Shown here: in pieces, positions 1 through 8,009 of the stretch | Layout: every line of letters starts with the position of its first letter | How positions within the stretch are numbered: the stretch's first letter is position 1 | Assembly: GCA_035942915.1 (NCBI GenBank) | Contig: DASZCR010000340.1 | Coordinates: 1-25,934 of the forward strand | Reading direction: 5' to 3' | DNA from: DASZCR01 sp035942915 | GTDB taxonomy: Bacteria; Acidobacteriota; Blastocatellia; Pyrinomonadales; Pyrinomonadaceae | Length of the DNA stretch: 25,934 bases | Program-made: the position numbers and the translations under genes | The notes under the pieces: generated by a model | Databases searched by the model: none | The model's input: only the letters and a program-made list of their open reading frames with translations | Told to the model about the DNA's origin: nothing

Positions 1-3000
1 GGGCCTGTCTTGTCAACGCCGTCCACTTCGACGTGGAACGTCCCTAACGCTCCGCCCGTGCCGCCCCACGCGACGCGCATCTGGAGGTCGTATGTGCCGG
101 AGGTGGCGACGCTTGCCGTGTATCTCATCCAGTCTCCGGCATGGCTCAGCACGAGATGAGAATCGCTGTAGCCGCTCCACTCATAAACATCTACGTCGGT
201 CGGCGTGCGATAGGTGGAGAGAGGAGGACCGGCGGCGTTGTAGTTGAGGCCGGAGTTGCCAGCGGTCGTATCATGATAGCCGACTCCCTCGCCGCCCTCG
301 TCGTAGTGTTCGGCTTCAATCGTGCCGGGGATGGTGCGCGGCGTGCCGCCGTAGGGCGTGCCGCCTCCAGTGCTCGCCTCCGTCTGCGGCGCACCTCTTG
401 AGGCGACAATCAATAACTCACCTGAGCGATAGCCGTATTCCTTGAGCGGCGACGAAGGAGAAGACCCGGCCGCATACTCCGCCAGCAACTCGCCATTGAT
501 GCCATAAATCTGCCAGACCTCTTGTCCGCCGACCTTCCTCCGTACTCGTCTGCCATCAGCATCATATGTATAGGCGCTGATGTCTTGCAGGCTGCCGTTT
601 CTGACCTTGACGAGTTTGTTTTCGGCGTCGTAGAGGCGCGTCGGAGTTCCGTCGTATGTGCCGTAAGAAGTATAGCTATCGTTGGTCAGATTTCCGGCCG
701 GGTCGTAGGCCATGTTACCAAGTTGACCCGCAGGTACGGCGAGCCTGTTGGTGTCGGAGTCGACGGCTAACTGCGGCTCGGCTATCCCACCCCACGTCTG
801 CGAAGTGTTGATAGTTCGGTTCCCATACCTATCGAAATCGTAGCTTTGCGCAAACTGCGGCGTCGGCGTGTCTGTCCAATTCGTGAAGCGCGACTCGACG
901 ACGGAGGAGAGTCTATTCAGTGCGTCATACGAGAACGAATTGCGGGAGGCTGTGAAGGCGCTGATGTGGTCGTCCGACGGCACGAAGGTTTCGGAGCGCA
1001 GCACGTTGCCGTTGTTGTCCGCACCACTGCCATGTGCGCCGGGTGCGCCGCCCCACTGGAAGTTGTTGCTGTAGTAATTCACCAAAGCGCCCCGATTCCA
1101 GTCCCATTCGTTGGACTTCAGTGAGTACGTACTAAGACGCACGTCGTAGAGTTGCCCCCGCACGTTGTAGTGAAGTTTGTGATAGAGCGGTGTGTCTGTA
1201 CCGAAAGTTTCTTCTTTGAGGCGGCCTGTGTCGTCGTATGAGAGACCGGATGAGTAGATGCGGTGAGTTCCGGCGAGGTTTCCAGAAAAAATGGCGAGCC
1301 GTCCCGCCAAATCGTGAGTATAACTGACAATGCGCCCGGAAGGATAGGTCTGTTTGACAGTTTTACCGGCCAAATTGACCTCATTCTTGACCGCAAAGGC
1401 TGTGCCCCACTGTGTCCCGTCGTGGTGATATTGATATTGGACGAGAGGATTTCCGGAGACATCGTAGGCACCGATGACCGTCTTTGTCCGCTTCTGCCCC
1501 CACGTCCAAGTCTGCCAGGGCCGCCCCTTGCCGTTGGGCGCGCCATCGTAGAGTCGCTCGGCGTCGGGCGTGTCGTTGGCCGGGTCAGACGTGTCCGGAT
1601 AGAGCGTGATGATGTTGCGGTTGAGGGCATCGAACCTGTATTCCGTCGTGATGTTGCGCGCGTCCGTGCGAAAGCGGACGTTACCAGCTTCATCATACGA
1701 ATAGGCCAGAGACCAATGTGCATTACCCGTCACAGGGTCGCTCAGGGCGAGGGTTGAGAGAGCGGACTGTTCCGGGTTTTTCGCTCGGATTAATTGTCCG
1801 AGCGAGTTATACATGTAGAATCGCTGCTGCGCACCTTGTTGTATTTGTCGGAGATTGTCAAGTGCATCGTAGAGAAAATTTGTCTGATAGGCCAGCCCGG
1901 CAGGGTCTTCGACGACCTGCGTCAGCCGTCCGAAGGCATCTGAAGTCGTGCGCCTGCTCTTGCCCGCCTGGTCGGTCACCGTCACCTGATTGCCGACGTA
2001 CTCTGTCTTGACCACCGCGCCATCGGGCGTCGTCACCGTGAGCACACGACCGAGTTGGTCGTAGATACTGGTCGTCCAATGTGCGGGACTACCGGCGACG
2101 CTGTGGTCTGTCACGCGGTAAGGATTCGAGACGCGCGAGACCGTACCGAGCGGGCTGTAGTCGGTCTGAGTTGCAATCCAGGGCGTCGCCGGAGTGCCAT
2201 CGAAAACATAACTGCGCTTCGCTCTCCCGAATCCGTCGAAGTAGATGTAAGCATCCGTCTCCTCGACGCTCGGCGTCTCCCGCAGCAGCGTGCGCGTGCG
2301 GACGAAGAGTGCGCCGGCCGTATCGCCGTACTCATAGCGGGTGCGCCCGCCGCCGGGAAGATTCACTCTGGTTACGCGGTCGAGCGGGTCTTCAAACTCC
2401 CAAGTGGTCGTCTGTCCGTTGACATCGGTTGAAGCGGTGACGAATCCGGTCGAGAAGTCGTAGACGAGACTGGAAACGAGCGGGGTGTTGGAGGCGTGCG
2501 CGCCCGTCGGGTCGGGCACGGGCGAGGTCATCTGCGTCGGGAAGGCATAGGTCTGGCGTGCGTTCGCGCCGTCGGAGAAAGAATCTTCGTAAGAGACCTG
2601 CGAGCGATTGCCGCGTGCATCCCAAACGTTGCGCACGTTGCCTGTCTGGTCGAATTGCGCGTGCGTCTCAATCCAGGAGTTCGTCTGGTCGAGCCAGCTC
2701 CTCGCAGTCGTCGGGTTGCCGCGCGCGGGCGTCGAGGGGGCAGACCATCCGGCGACCGCCGCGTAGGTCAATGTCGGATAAGCTGCTTCGTCATATCTCG
2801 TCTGGCTCTGTGCGACCAGCGTCTCGCCGCCCGTCGCTGGATTGACGGCATAGACCTGTCTCGTCTCAGGCAAGCGCAGCAGGTTGATGTGGCGGTCGAT
2901 ATAGTTGAGGCCGTTCGACGAATTAACTCTCAAGTAGGTCGTGCGCGTGTGGCGCATGGGATAGGCAGCGGGCGCACCCTGACCGTAATCGAACTCATAG

Positions 3001-4865
3001 ACGTCGGTCGGATTATTGAACTCATCGTAGAGGATGGAGACCTTCGAGACCTTGCCGTCATCGAGATAATGGCGCTCTGCGTTGACGCGGTTGTCGTTGG
3101 CTGTCTGCTCGGCGGTGAACGCGCCCCAGTTGACGGGCGCGCGTTGCGCCCAATCCTGTTCGTGCGCCGCCAGCACTGTGCCCGCCGCGTTGAGCATCTC
3201 GCTTCTGCGTTCGAGGCCGGTCGTCCAGAGGGCATAGCCCGTGCCGCCGTTGCTGTCGAGGAAGCGCGCGGCGTTCATGAAGTAATGCTTCTCGCGCGCG
3301 AGCACCGTCGCGTTGTCGGAAGCTCTGGCGATTACTTCGGTGACGCCGTTGGAGGCCGCGCCGCCGACTCCGGGCGTCGCCGCATATTCATAGCTCCAAT
3401 GTGTCGTCGTCGTCTGCCCGTCGGAGAGAACGCGTCGCGCGATGACGGCGCGGTCGACCTGCCGCACGTTGCCTGTACCGGGCGCAGGGACAGTCTCGAA
3501 GAGCGGCGAGTTGCCTGACGGCAAAGCCTCCCTGTAAGCATAGTCGTACTGCACGCGGCCGCCTGTCGGGACGCGCGCTTCGGCGACTTCTCCAAATTCA
3601 TTGTACTTAAAGACCAGCGAGCGGTTGCCGGGAAGCACCAGTTCGGTCAAGACCTCGCGGTCGTCGAGCCGTTCGAGGCCGCCGCACCATGAGCCGCCGA
3701 AGAGCGACGTGTGCGCTTCAGTCCTCGTGCAGTTCATCTCGCGGCCGGGACTGTCGCCGTTGTAGACGGGCAGCGTCGGGTTGATGCCTGCGCGGTAGTG
3801 CTGGTTCATCACCCCTTTGCGTACCTTGTACTGGCGCGACTCGCCGCCGAAGCCCGGCAGTGTGACGAGCGCGGCCAGCAGAGAGCCGTTCGCCGGGTCG
3901 GGTGCGTTGAGTTCGACTGTGGAGATGCGGCCGAGTTGGTCTGTGAAGCGGATGGTGGCGGTGTAGGGCGCGGTCTGAAGTGTCGAGTAGCTAATCTGTA
4001 TCTGATTGCCCTGCCGGTCAGACACGAGGTCGGCGCGCGCAAACTCGTTCATGAAGATGGAGCCGAAGTGGCCGGGCGCGGTGTCGCGGAAGCGATAGCG
4101 CACCCCTTCAGAGGTGATGAGCGTGCCGTTCAAATTACCGTTCACGACGCCGTTGTCCACGTCGTTGATGAAGACCATGCCGGAGCCGTCGGTTGCGTGC
4201 CAGCGTTGCCCGCGATAGCCGTCCATACGTCGGCAGCCGAAGGAGTCGGGCTGCGCCGTCAACGGTGAGCCGTCGGTCTGGTCGTCGCGCAGTTCGACTT
4301 CACCCTTATCAGGGAGCAGCACCGTCAGCTTAACGAGCGCGCTCAGAGCCTCCGAGCAGCCGTTATTGTTCTGGACGGAGTTGATGGGGACGCCGACGGC
4401 GTGCAGCGTGGGCGCGGCTCCGAGCGTCCAGCCGGGAGCAACTTTTTGGTAATAGTCGGTCGGCGTCTCAGGATTGTCGTAGACGGCGTAGACGGCCTTG
4501 AACTTGCGGAAGACCGGGTCGTTAACCACGTCCTCGCCCATGTTGGCCGACCACAGTTTACTGCTGTAGTTGAGAGTCAGAGGCAGCGCGAAGCCGCGTC
4601 CGCCGACGCGGCCGAGCGCGAGTCTGAAGTTGAGCGAGCCGTTGGAGAGGTTGACCGTGCCGAGTTCGGCTGAGGAATATGAGCCGAGTGCGCCGAGTCC
4701 TGCGGCGTGCTGCGGCGGCGTCCCACGGTCGTACTGGGTTGCCTCCTGCGCACGTGTCTGGACGACGCTCAGGTGAACGAACAGCGTGAAGAAAGCTAAG
4801 AGTTTGAGGCAGCGATGCTCGACCGTTGTCAGGGACATGAGGGATGTCTCAGGCGTTAACTTCAT
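1..4865 (-). CDS. Secreted RHS/YD-repeat protein with CBM6 module, 3' end beyond window
   Basis: One frame stays open from the ATG at 4865 to the left edge (over 1,620 codons), so the gene is 3'-partial. The N-terminus has a signal peptide (hydrophobic LLAFFTLFVHLSVV, likely cut after TRA before QEATQYDRG). An internal ATG at 4838 would give a more usual signal peptide length; neither ATG has a strong Shine-Dalgarno. Residues about 40-330 resemble the N-terminal region of bacterial RHS proteins (SNGSLNFRLALGR, LPLTLNYSSKLW). From about 815 to 1475 there are degenerate YD repeats such as YDQLGRVLTVTTPDG, YSYDEAGNVRFRTD and YTYDADGRRVRRKVGG. After KEYGYRSGELLIV, residues about 1505 onward (plus positions 350 to 1) match a CBM6 module: IPGTIEAEHYDEGGEGVGYH, DWMRYTASVATSGTYDLQ, GTFHVEVDGVDKTG. 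RHS proteins form a hollow shell around a C-terminal polypeptide; that C-terminus, often a toxin, is outside the window. Likely cotranscribed with the small gene 45 bases upstream. Confidence 0.93.
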   Translation of the reverse strand, partial: MKLTPETSLMSLTTVEHRCLKLLAFFTLFVHLSVVQTRAQEATQYDRGTPPQHAAGLGALGSYSSAELGTVNLSNGSLNFRLALGRVGGRGFALPLTLNYSSKLWSANMGEDVVNDPVFRKFKAVYAVYDNPETPTDYYQKVAPGWTLGAAPTLHAVGVPINSVQNNNGCSEALSALVKLTVLLPDKGEVELRDDQTDGSPLTAQPDSFGCRRMDGYRGQRWHATDGSGMVFINDVDNGVVNGNLNGTLITSEGVRYRFRDTAPGHFGSIFMNEFARADLVSDRQGNQIQISYSTLQTAPYTATIRFTDQLGRISTVELNAPDPANGSLLAALVTLPGFGGESRQYKVRKGVMNQHYRAGINPTLPVYNGDSPGREMNCTRTEAHTSLFGGSWCGGLERLDDREVLTELVLPGNRSLVFKYNEFGEVAEARVPTGGRVQYDYAYREALPSGNSPLFETVPAPGTGNVRQVDRAVIARRVLSDGQTTTTHWSYEYAATPGVGGAASNGVTEVIARASDNATVLAREKHYFMNAARFLDSNGGTGYALWTTGLERRSEMLNAAGTVLAAHEQDWAQRAPVNWGAFTAEQTANDNRVNAERHYLDDGKVSKVSILYDEFNNPTDVYEFDYGQGAPAAYPMRHTRTTYLRVNSSNGLNYIDRHINLLRLPETRQVYAVNPATGGETLVAQSQTRYDEAAYPTLTYAAVAGWSAPSTPARGNPTTARSWLDQTNSWIETHAQFDQTGNVRNVWDARGNRSQVSYEDSFSDGANARQTYAFPTQMTSPVPDPTGAHASNTPLVSSLVYDFSTGFVTASTDVNGQTTTWEFEDPLDRVTRVNLPGGGRTRYEYGDTAGALFVRTRTLLRETPSVEETDAYIYFDGFGRAKRSYVFDGTPATPWIATQTDYSPLGTVSRVSNPYRVTDHSVAGSPAHWTTSIYDQLGRVLTVTTPDGAVVKTEYVGNQVTVTDQAGKSRRTTSDAFGRLTQVVEDPAGLAYQTNFLYDALDNLRQIQQGAQQRFYMYNSLGQLIRAKNPEQSALSTLALSDPVTGNAHWSLAYSYDEAGNVRFRTDARNITTEYRFDALNRNIITLYPDTSDPANDTPDAERLYDGAPNGKGRPWQTWTWGQKRTKTVIGAYDVSGNPLVQYQYHHDGTQWGTAFAVKNEVNLAGKTVKQTYPSGRIVSYTHDLAGRLAIFSGNLAGTHRIYSSGLSYDDTGRLKEETFGTDTPLYHKLHYNVRGQLYDVRLSTYSLKSNEWDWNRGALVNYYSNNFQWGGAPGAHGSGADNNGNVLRSETFVPSDDHISAFTASRNSFSYDALNRLSSVVESRFTNWTDTPTPQFAQSYDFDRYGNRTINTSQTWGGIAEPQLAVDSDTNRLAVPAGQLGNMAYDPAGNLTNDSYTSYGTYDGTPTRLYDAENKLVKVRNGSLQDISAYTYDADGRRVRRKVGGQEVWQIYGINGELLAEYAAGSSPSSPLKEYGYRSGELLIVASRGAPQTEASTGGGTPYGGTPRTIPGTIEAEHYDEGGEGVGYHDTTAGNSGLNYNAAGPPLSTYRTPTDVDVYEWSGYSDSHLVLSHAGDWMRYTASVATSGTYDLQMRVAWGGTGGALGTFHVEVDGVDKTG
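1781..1805. repeat. Perfect 9-bp inverted repeat inside the RHS gene
   Basis: TCGCTCGGA and TCCGAGCGA flank a 7-base AT-rich loop within the RHS coding frame. It encodes ordinary RHS residues (around NSLGQLIRA). There is no T-run on the correct side for either strand, so it is not an intrinsic terminator. It may be chance in a GC-rich gene or a local mRNA hairpin. Confidence 0.4.
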
Positions 4866-4910
4866 CAGCCGGAAGCGGTGTGGGCTCTTCCGGCGCGGAG
4901 TTGGCGACCC

Positions 4911-5342
4911 TTAAGGTTCGACGATGATTCTGGCCTGTTTTTCCGGGCTTTCCGCTTGATAGACCCTGTAGCGTCCGGGGCGCAGATGCAACTCCTGCTC
5001 GCCGCGCCAATGACCACCGGCGCGCGTCACGCGGCCGACCATCTCGCGCGGCTCGGATTCATTCTCGCGTTCGACGAGGAGGCCGGTCGTCCCGCCCGTG
5101 CGGTCTGTCAGGATGAGACGGACGCGCCCGTGACGCACGCGCGTCTCGCGCGGCAGGATGCCTGCGTCGTAGACGGCGAAGCGCGCCACCTGCAAGTAGT
5201 CTCCGACGGGCGCTTCGGCGGACTCCCCCTGCCACCAGCGCGAGGCGACGGCCAACGCGCTCGCCGTGAGGACGATAAAGAGCAGGGCGGCGACGGTCTT
5301 ATACCGCGACGCCCCCGTGCGATAGGAAAAGACGGTCAGCAT
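4911..5342 (-). CDS. Small membrane-anchored beta-rich protein upstream of RHS
   Basis: 143 residues. The ATG at 5342 has a good Shine-Dalgarno (GAGGAGG about 11 bases upstream). Residues about 17-35 (VAALLFIVLTASALAVAS) form one membrane segment or an uncleaved signal anchor. The remainder (about 45-143) is rich in short alternating strands and ends with LRPGRYRVYQAESPEKQARI, a layout like a cupredoxin-type or Ig-type beta sandwich. No copper-ligand Cys/His set is visible, so a copper role is not supported. The stop is 45 bases before the RHS ATG on the same strand, and a near-consensus promoter lies upstream, so the two are probably one operon. I do not recognise the family. The position suggests a partner or accessory of the RHS protein, but that is inference. 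Confidence 0.8.
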   Translation of the reverse strand: MLTVFSYRTGASRYKTVAALLFIVLTASALAVASRWWQGESAEAPVGDYLQVARFAVYDAGILPRETRVRHGRVRLILTDRTGGTTGLLVERENESEPREMVGRVTRAGGHWRGEQELHLRPGRYRVYQAESPEKQARIIVEP

Positions 5343-5501
5343 CGAGAGATGCCTCCTCGGCGAGGGAAGAAGACTACATTACTGCTGGGTGGGTTCTACG
5401 TGAGACTACCGACGCGAAGTCATTCGTTAGCTCGCGTGTGAGTATCAGGAGTCGGACGGTGATGTCTGCTCCCTACACAGTCTACGGATAAAACGCGCAG
5501 A

Positions 5502-5530
5502 ACAATACTCTCGCCTTTACATGCTGTCAA
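5502..5530 (-). promoter_or_regulatory. Near-consensus sigma-70 promoter for the small gene and RHS gene
   Basis: On the minus strand a perfect -35 TTGACA (5525-5530) is followed after exactly 17 bases by TATTGT (5502-5507). The first downstream gene is the membrane protein starting at 5342, giving a leader of roughly 150 bases. Confidence 0.7.
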
Positions 5531-5642
5531 GCCCCTTGATGCGGCCGTCTTTGCCTAGCACATCAAACGGCTCGCCGACGGCGCGCGGCGCGAAAGTCTT
5601 GTTAGATGCCTGCGAGAGGACTCTCAAGTGGATGTCAGGAGA

Positions 5643-5679
5643 CGCGGCAGAGCACGGAATCGAGGTCGGCTCTGCCGCG
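5643..5679 (-). terminator. Candidate terminator hairpin after the small secreted protein gene
   Basis: An 11-bp perfect inverted repeat (CGCGGCAGAGC and GCTCTGCCGCG) with a 15-base loop lies 24 bases past the stop at 5703 and upstream of the next promoter. No T-run follows, so it could be a factor-assisted terminator or another structured element. The rest of the 360-base gap 5343-5702 holds only the promoter at 5502-5530; I see no gene in it. Confidence 0.4.
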
Positions 5680-5702
5680 CATCTCGCCCGGTCAGAGCGT
5701 GC

Positions 5703-6074
5703 TCATTGCGTGTTGGTGTTCTGCGTGCCGTCAGTCGTTCGCGGACAGGAGATTGAGGTGAGCGGCACGATGCGACTCGGACGCAGTATCGGCATCCCCT
5801 GCATGCATATCCCAACATTGGTTAAGGTACCCGTGATGCGATACGCGCTGCCGACCTGCAACCTGTCCGTCCTTCCGATGCTGTAGTTCTGCTTGTTGTC
5901 GCCGAGTCGCATCAGCACGAGGCATTCGACGCCCGGCGTGATGCAGCCCGAGACGGTGACGACGCGTGCGCGGCTGCGACTGCTGCTTCGTCTCCTGCCG
6001 GAGCGATTGGTTTGAGCCGAGACGGTGAGACTGAAGACGCAGAGACACAAGAGGATGAGGATGATTCGCTTCAT
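5703..6074 (-). CDS. Small secreted protein, DUF5818-like beta-barrel
   Basis: 123 residues from the ATG at 6074, chosen because AAGGAG lies 7-12 bases upstream and because the protein then starts with a clear signal peptide (MKRIILILLCLCVFSLTVSA, cut before QTNRS). Upstream in-frame extension to 6224 has no such support. A basic, Ser/Arg-rich linker (SGRRRSSSRSRAR) leads to a compact domain: VVTVSGCITPGVECLVL, then NYSI, LQVGSAYRITGTL and CMQGMPILRPSRIV. This pattern of strands with conserved Cys and RITGTL resembles the small OB-like DUF5818 proteins of Acidobacteriota; the assignment is from memory. It is probably exported and monocistronic, with its own promoter at 6196-6224. Function unknown. 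Confidence 0.8.
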   Translation of the reverse strand: MKRIILILLCLCVFSLTVSAQTNRSGRRRSSSRSRARVVTVSGCITPGVECLVLMRLGDNKQNYSIGRTDRLQVGSAYRITGTLTNVGICMQGMPILRPSRIVPLTSISCPRTTDGTQNTNTQ

Positions 6075-6195
6075 TCGGCTTCTCCTTTCAAGCGGCCGGG
6101 GCCGTGAGGTTCGTGTGATGGGGTAGAGACCAGACCCGGCGGACGAAGGTGTGGCGTCCGTCCGAGAACATGCGAGGGCGTGAGAGACGCGCGCC

Positions 6196-6224
6196 ACTCT
6201 ATGCCCGCGCCCGCAGAATGTCAA
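6196..6224 (-). promoter_or_regulatory. Near-consensus sigma-70 promoter overlapping an upstream stop codon
   Basis: Minus-strand TTGACA (6219-6224), 17-base spacer, TAGAGT (6196-6201). The TGA stop of the zinc-ribbon gene (6221-6223) is inside the -35 box. It drives the secreted protein gene starting at 6074, with a leader of about 115 bases containing two short hairpins (6141-6159 and 6178-6190). Confidence 0.65.
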
Positions 6225-6718
6225 CGGCGAGGTGGCGTGCTGCGCGGCGGATGCTTTTTACTCTCCAATAGCTCGGTCGTCCGTTCGCTCACGCTCGGCA
6301 CAGGCTCGGCAGGATTCTGCGGCGGCAGGTACGAGTGCGCGCCGGATTCGTCGAGAGCCTTCGTCGTAAACGTCTGCGCGGAGTCGGGCGACTGCGGCTT
6401 ATCCTCTGCGAAGACACCGTAAATCGCCAGCGCCATCCCCGCCAGAAAAGCTGCGATGCCGAGCCAGTTGACCAACTCGCGGCCCTCTGCGTTAGCCAGC
6501 ACAGTGACTCCTAAAAGGATAATGATAAGCCCCCGGAAGAGCGGACGCTTCTGGCGGCTTGCGTGCATCCTCCGCGTAGTTTTGTCCGATGCTTCGGCCG
6601 GGTCGCCGACCGAAGGATGCGCCGACGACGCTTTGGCAATCGCTTCCAGATTCGTTCCGCACAGGCGGCAGAATTTTTGCTCAGACGCGGTCTCTGTGCC
6701 GCAGCCGGGACAGCGCAT
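6221..6718 (-). CDS. Zinc-ribbon membrane protein
   Basis: 165 residues; the ATG at 6718 has AAGGAG upstream. Residues 3-20 carry a zinc-ribbon with two CxxC pairs (CPGC and CRLC). A basic stretch (RRMHASRQKRP) precedes two membrane segments, about 62-78 (GLIIILLGVTVLA) and 84-102 (WLGIAAFLAGMALAIYGVF). The polar tail ends with PSVSERTTELLESKKH, a short motif I associate with similar acidobacterial zinc-ribbon proteins. Last gene of the MOSC-SLOG-GNAT operon, 13 bases after the GNAT-like gene. Specific function unknown; the ribbon more likely binds protein than DNA given the membrane anchor. Confidence 0.8.
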   Translation of the reverse strand: MRCPGCGTETASEQKFCRLCGTNLEAIAKASSAHPSVGDPAEASDKTTRRMHASRQKRPLFRGLIIILLGVTVLANAEGRELVNWLGIAAFLAGMALAIYGVFAEDKPQSPDSAQTFTTKALDESGAHSYLPPQNPAEPVPSVSERTTELLESKKHPPRSTPPRR

Positions 6719-6731
6719 CGACGGTGCTCCT

Positions 6732-7460
6732 TTACGTCTCTCTTTTCTTTAACCAGACGGTCAGTTTTCCTATCGGCTCGAATCCCAGTCGCCGAAGTCT
6801 CTCCGCCGTTTCGTGTCGCTCGTAACCGACAATATCCAGACGCGCGATAGCGCCGCGAATGAAGTCAATCAGGCCAGACCAATAGCCGACATCCGCGCCG
6901 GGCGCAAAGAGATTCGAGATGCCCAAAACATCATCCGTTTGATTGACCAGACACCCGCAGACCAACTCTGCTTTGCTGTATCCGGCGACGAAATGCACTT
7001 TTTGATTGTTCAATAATTTCGCGTCGAAGAGCTCTTCGCCGAGCCGTTCGTCGTCGTCCCAAGCCCTGCTCCAAGCTGCCAGCGCGTCCTCTCTCGTGAG
7101 GATGGCAAAACTCAAATCATGCTCCGCGCTTCCGGGAATAAAGCTGGCAGCATCAAGATAGACCCACTGTGCGTCGAAGAGTTTGGCGAACCCTTCCGCG
7201 CGCAAATCCAGAACGCCGAAGCTGTCCTTGAGCGACCACTCGTCCCACTTCTCTTTCTCGTAATGAAGGTCGATGGCTCGGAAGACGGCGTCGGGTTTCC
7301 ACTCGCTTGAGAGCGTGACGAGATTTGAATAGAGCGGCGGCGTCTGCTCCGTGCTGTACCAGATGGAATCCGTTCGAGAGAACTTTATCTGACGGCTGTT
7401 GAAGAGCGCTTCGTAGAGGCCGTTATTGTTGCGTATCGCTTTTTGCAAACGTGGTTTCAC
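6732..7460 (-). CDS. GNAT-like acetyltransferase, GTG start
   Basis: 242 residues. The start is GTG at 7460, overlapping the stop of the preceding gene as GTGA, a classic translational-coupling junction. The N-terminal half is not recognisable. The C-terminal half looks like a degenerate GNAT fold: VHFVAGYSKAELVCGCLVNQ (strands 3-4), then IDFIRGAIARLDIVGYERHE and RLRRLGFEPIGKLTVWLKK, where a GxEP-type ending corresponds to the last GNAT strands. The acetyl-CoA pyrophosphate loop (Q/RxxGxG/A) is not evident, so activity is uncertain. Third gene in the operon starting with MOSC. Substrate unknown. Confidence 0.75.
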   Translation of the reverse strand: MKPRLQKAIRNNNGLYEALFNSRQIKFSRTDSIWYSTEQTPPLYSNLVTLSSEWKPDAVFRAIDLHYEKEKWDEWSLKDSFGVLDLRAEGFAKLFDAQWVYLDAASFIPGSAEHDLSFAILTREDALAAWSRAWDDDERLGEELFDAKLLNNQKVHFVAGYSKAELVCGCLVNQTDDVLGISNLFAPGADVGYWSGLIDFIRGAIARLDIVGYERHETAERLRRLGFEPIGKLTVWLKKRET

Positions 7461-7999
7461 GAGATTCGCAGATGTTCCAGCAGGAATTGCCTGACGGCTT
7501 CGAGCGTCGTCGCGCGCCTGACGTTGGCGAGAAAACTCTGCACGAGCGTCAGGTCGGTCGCGTATGCAATGACGGGCTTTTCATAGTCGAGCGCCAGCGC
7601 GACCTCTGTGGCAGTTCCCTCTCCTCCGGGCAGCGCGATGATGGCAGCGCAGGTCAGGACGTTGATGTGGTTACGAGAGAGGTCGTGCGTGCCCTGTCGG
7701 CCGCTGAAGGGGAGGTGCGTGTAGATGGGCAGTTCGACAAACTCGTTGGGGTAGCCCTCCTTCGGCGTGCGGCGCTCGCCGACGCTCCGGCACGGAATGA
7801 TGCCGATACAAATGCCGCTCGCTCTCGGCGTCTGCGTATAAGCGCGGCTGACCGAACGCATCACGCCGCGCCCGCCGCCTGTCAACAGATTCACGCCGAG
7901 CGCGGCCAGCAACTCGCCGACTCCGCGCGCCGCTTCGTCGTGTTCGTCGCTGCCGGAACCCATCACTCCGACAGTCTGTCGGGCAAGTGTCGCCTTCAT
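7457..7999 (-). CDS. SLOG/LOG-family Rossmann protein
   Basis: 180 residues from the ATG at 7999. Motifs of the SLOG (lysine decarboxylase-like, LOG, molybdenum cofactor carrier) superfamily are clear: N-terminal VGVMGSGSDEHD, the nucleotide-binding GGGRGVM at about 42-48, and PGGEGTATE at about 124-132, matching the PGGxGTxxE signature. An Arg upstream of that motif (SRNHINVL) fits the catalytic or phosphate-binding Arg of LOG enzymes. LOG proteins hydrolyse nucleotide 5'-monophosphates to free bases; related proteins bind molybdenum cofactor. The length (180) and GSG/GGG spacing fit both. It follows the MOSC gene by 10 bases and overlaps the GNAT-like gene by 4 bases. Cytosolic. Which ligand it binds cannot be told from sequence. 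Confidence 0.88.
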   Translation of the reverse strand: MKATLARQTVGVMGSGSDEHDEAARGVGELLAALGVNLLTGGGRGVMRSVSRAYTQTPRASGICIGIIPCRSVGERRTPKEGYPNEFVELPIYTHLPFSGRQGTHDLSRNHINVLTCAAIIALPGGEGTATEVALALDYEKPVIAYATDLTLVQSFLANVRRATTLEAVRQFLLEHLRIS

Positions 8000-8009
8000 C
8001 GCTTCGACC

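Noticed and set aside
1118..1723. 201-codon open frame on the minus strand
   Set aside because: It is out of frame with the RHS gene on the same strand, and the product is Ser/Thr/Arg-rich low-complexity sequence without a domain.
2496..3518. 340-codon open frame on the plus strand
   Set aside because: It is antisense to the RHS gene, whose minus-strand frame gives clear YD repeats. The plus-strand product is Arg/Ala/Val-rich with no recognisable domain, as expected for an antisense shadow in GC-rich DNA.
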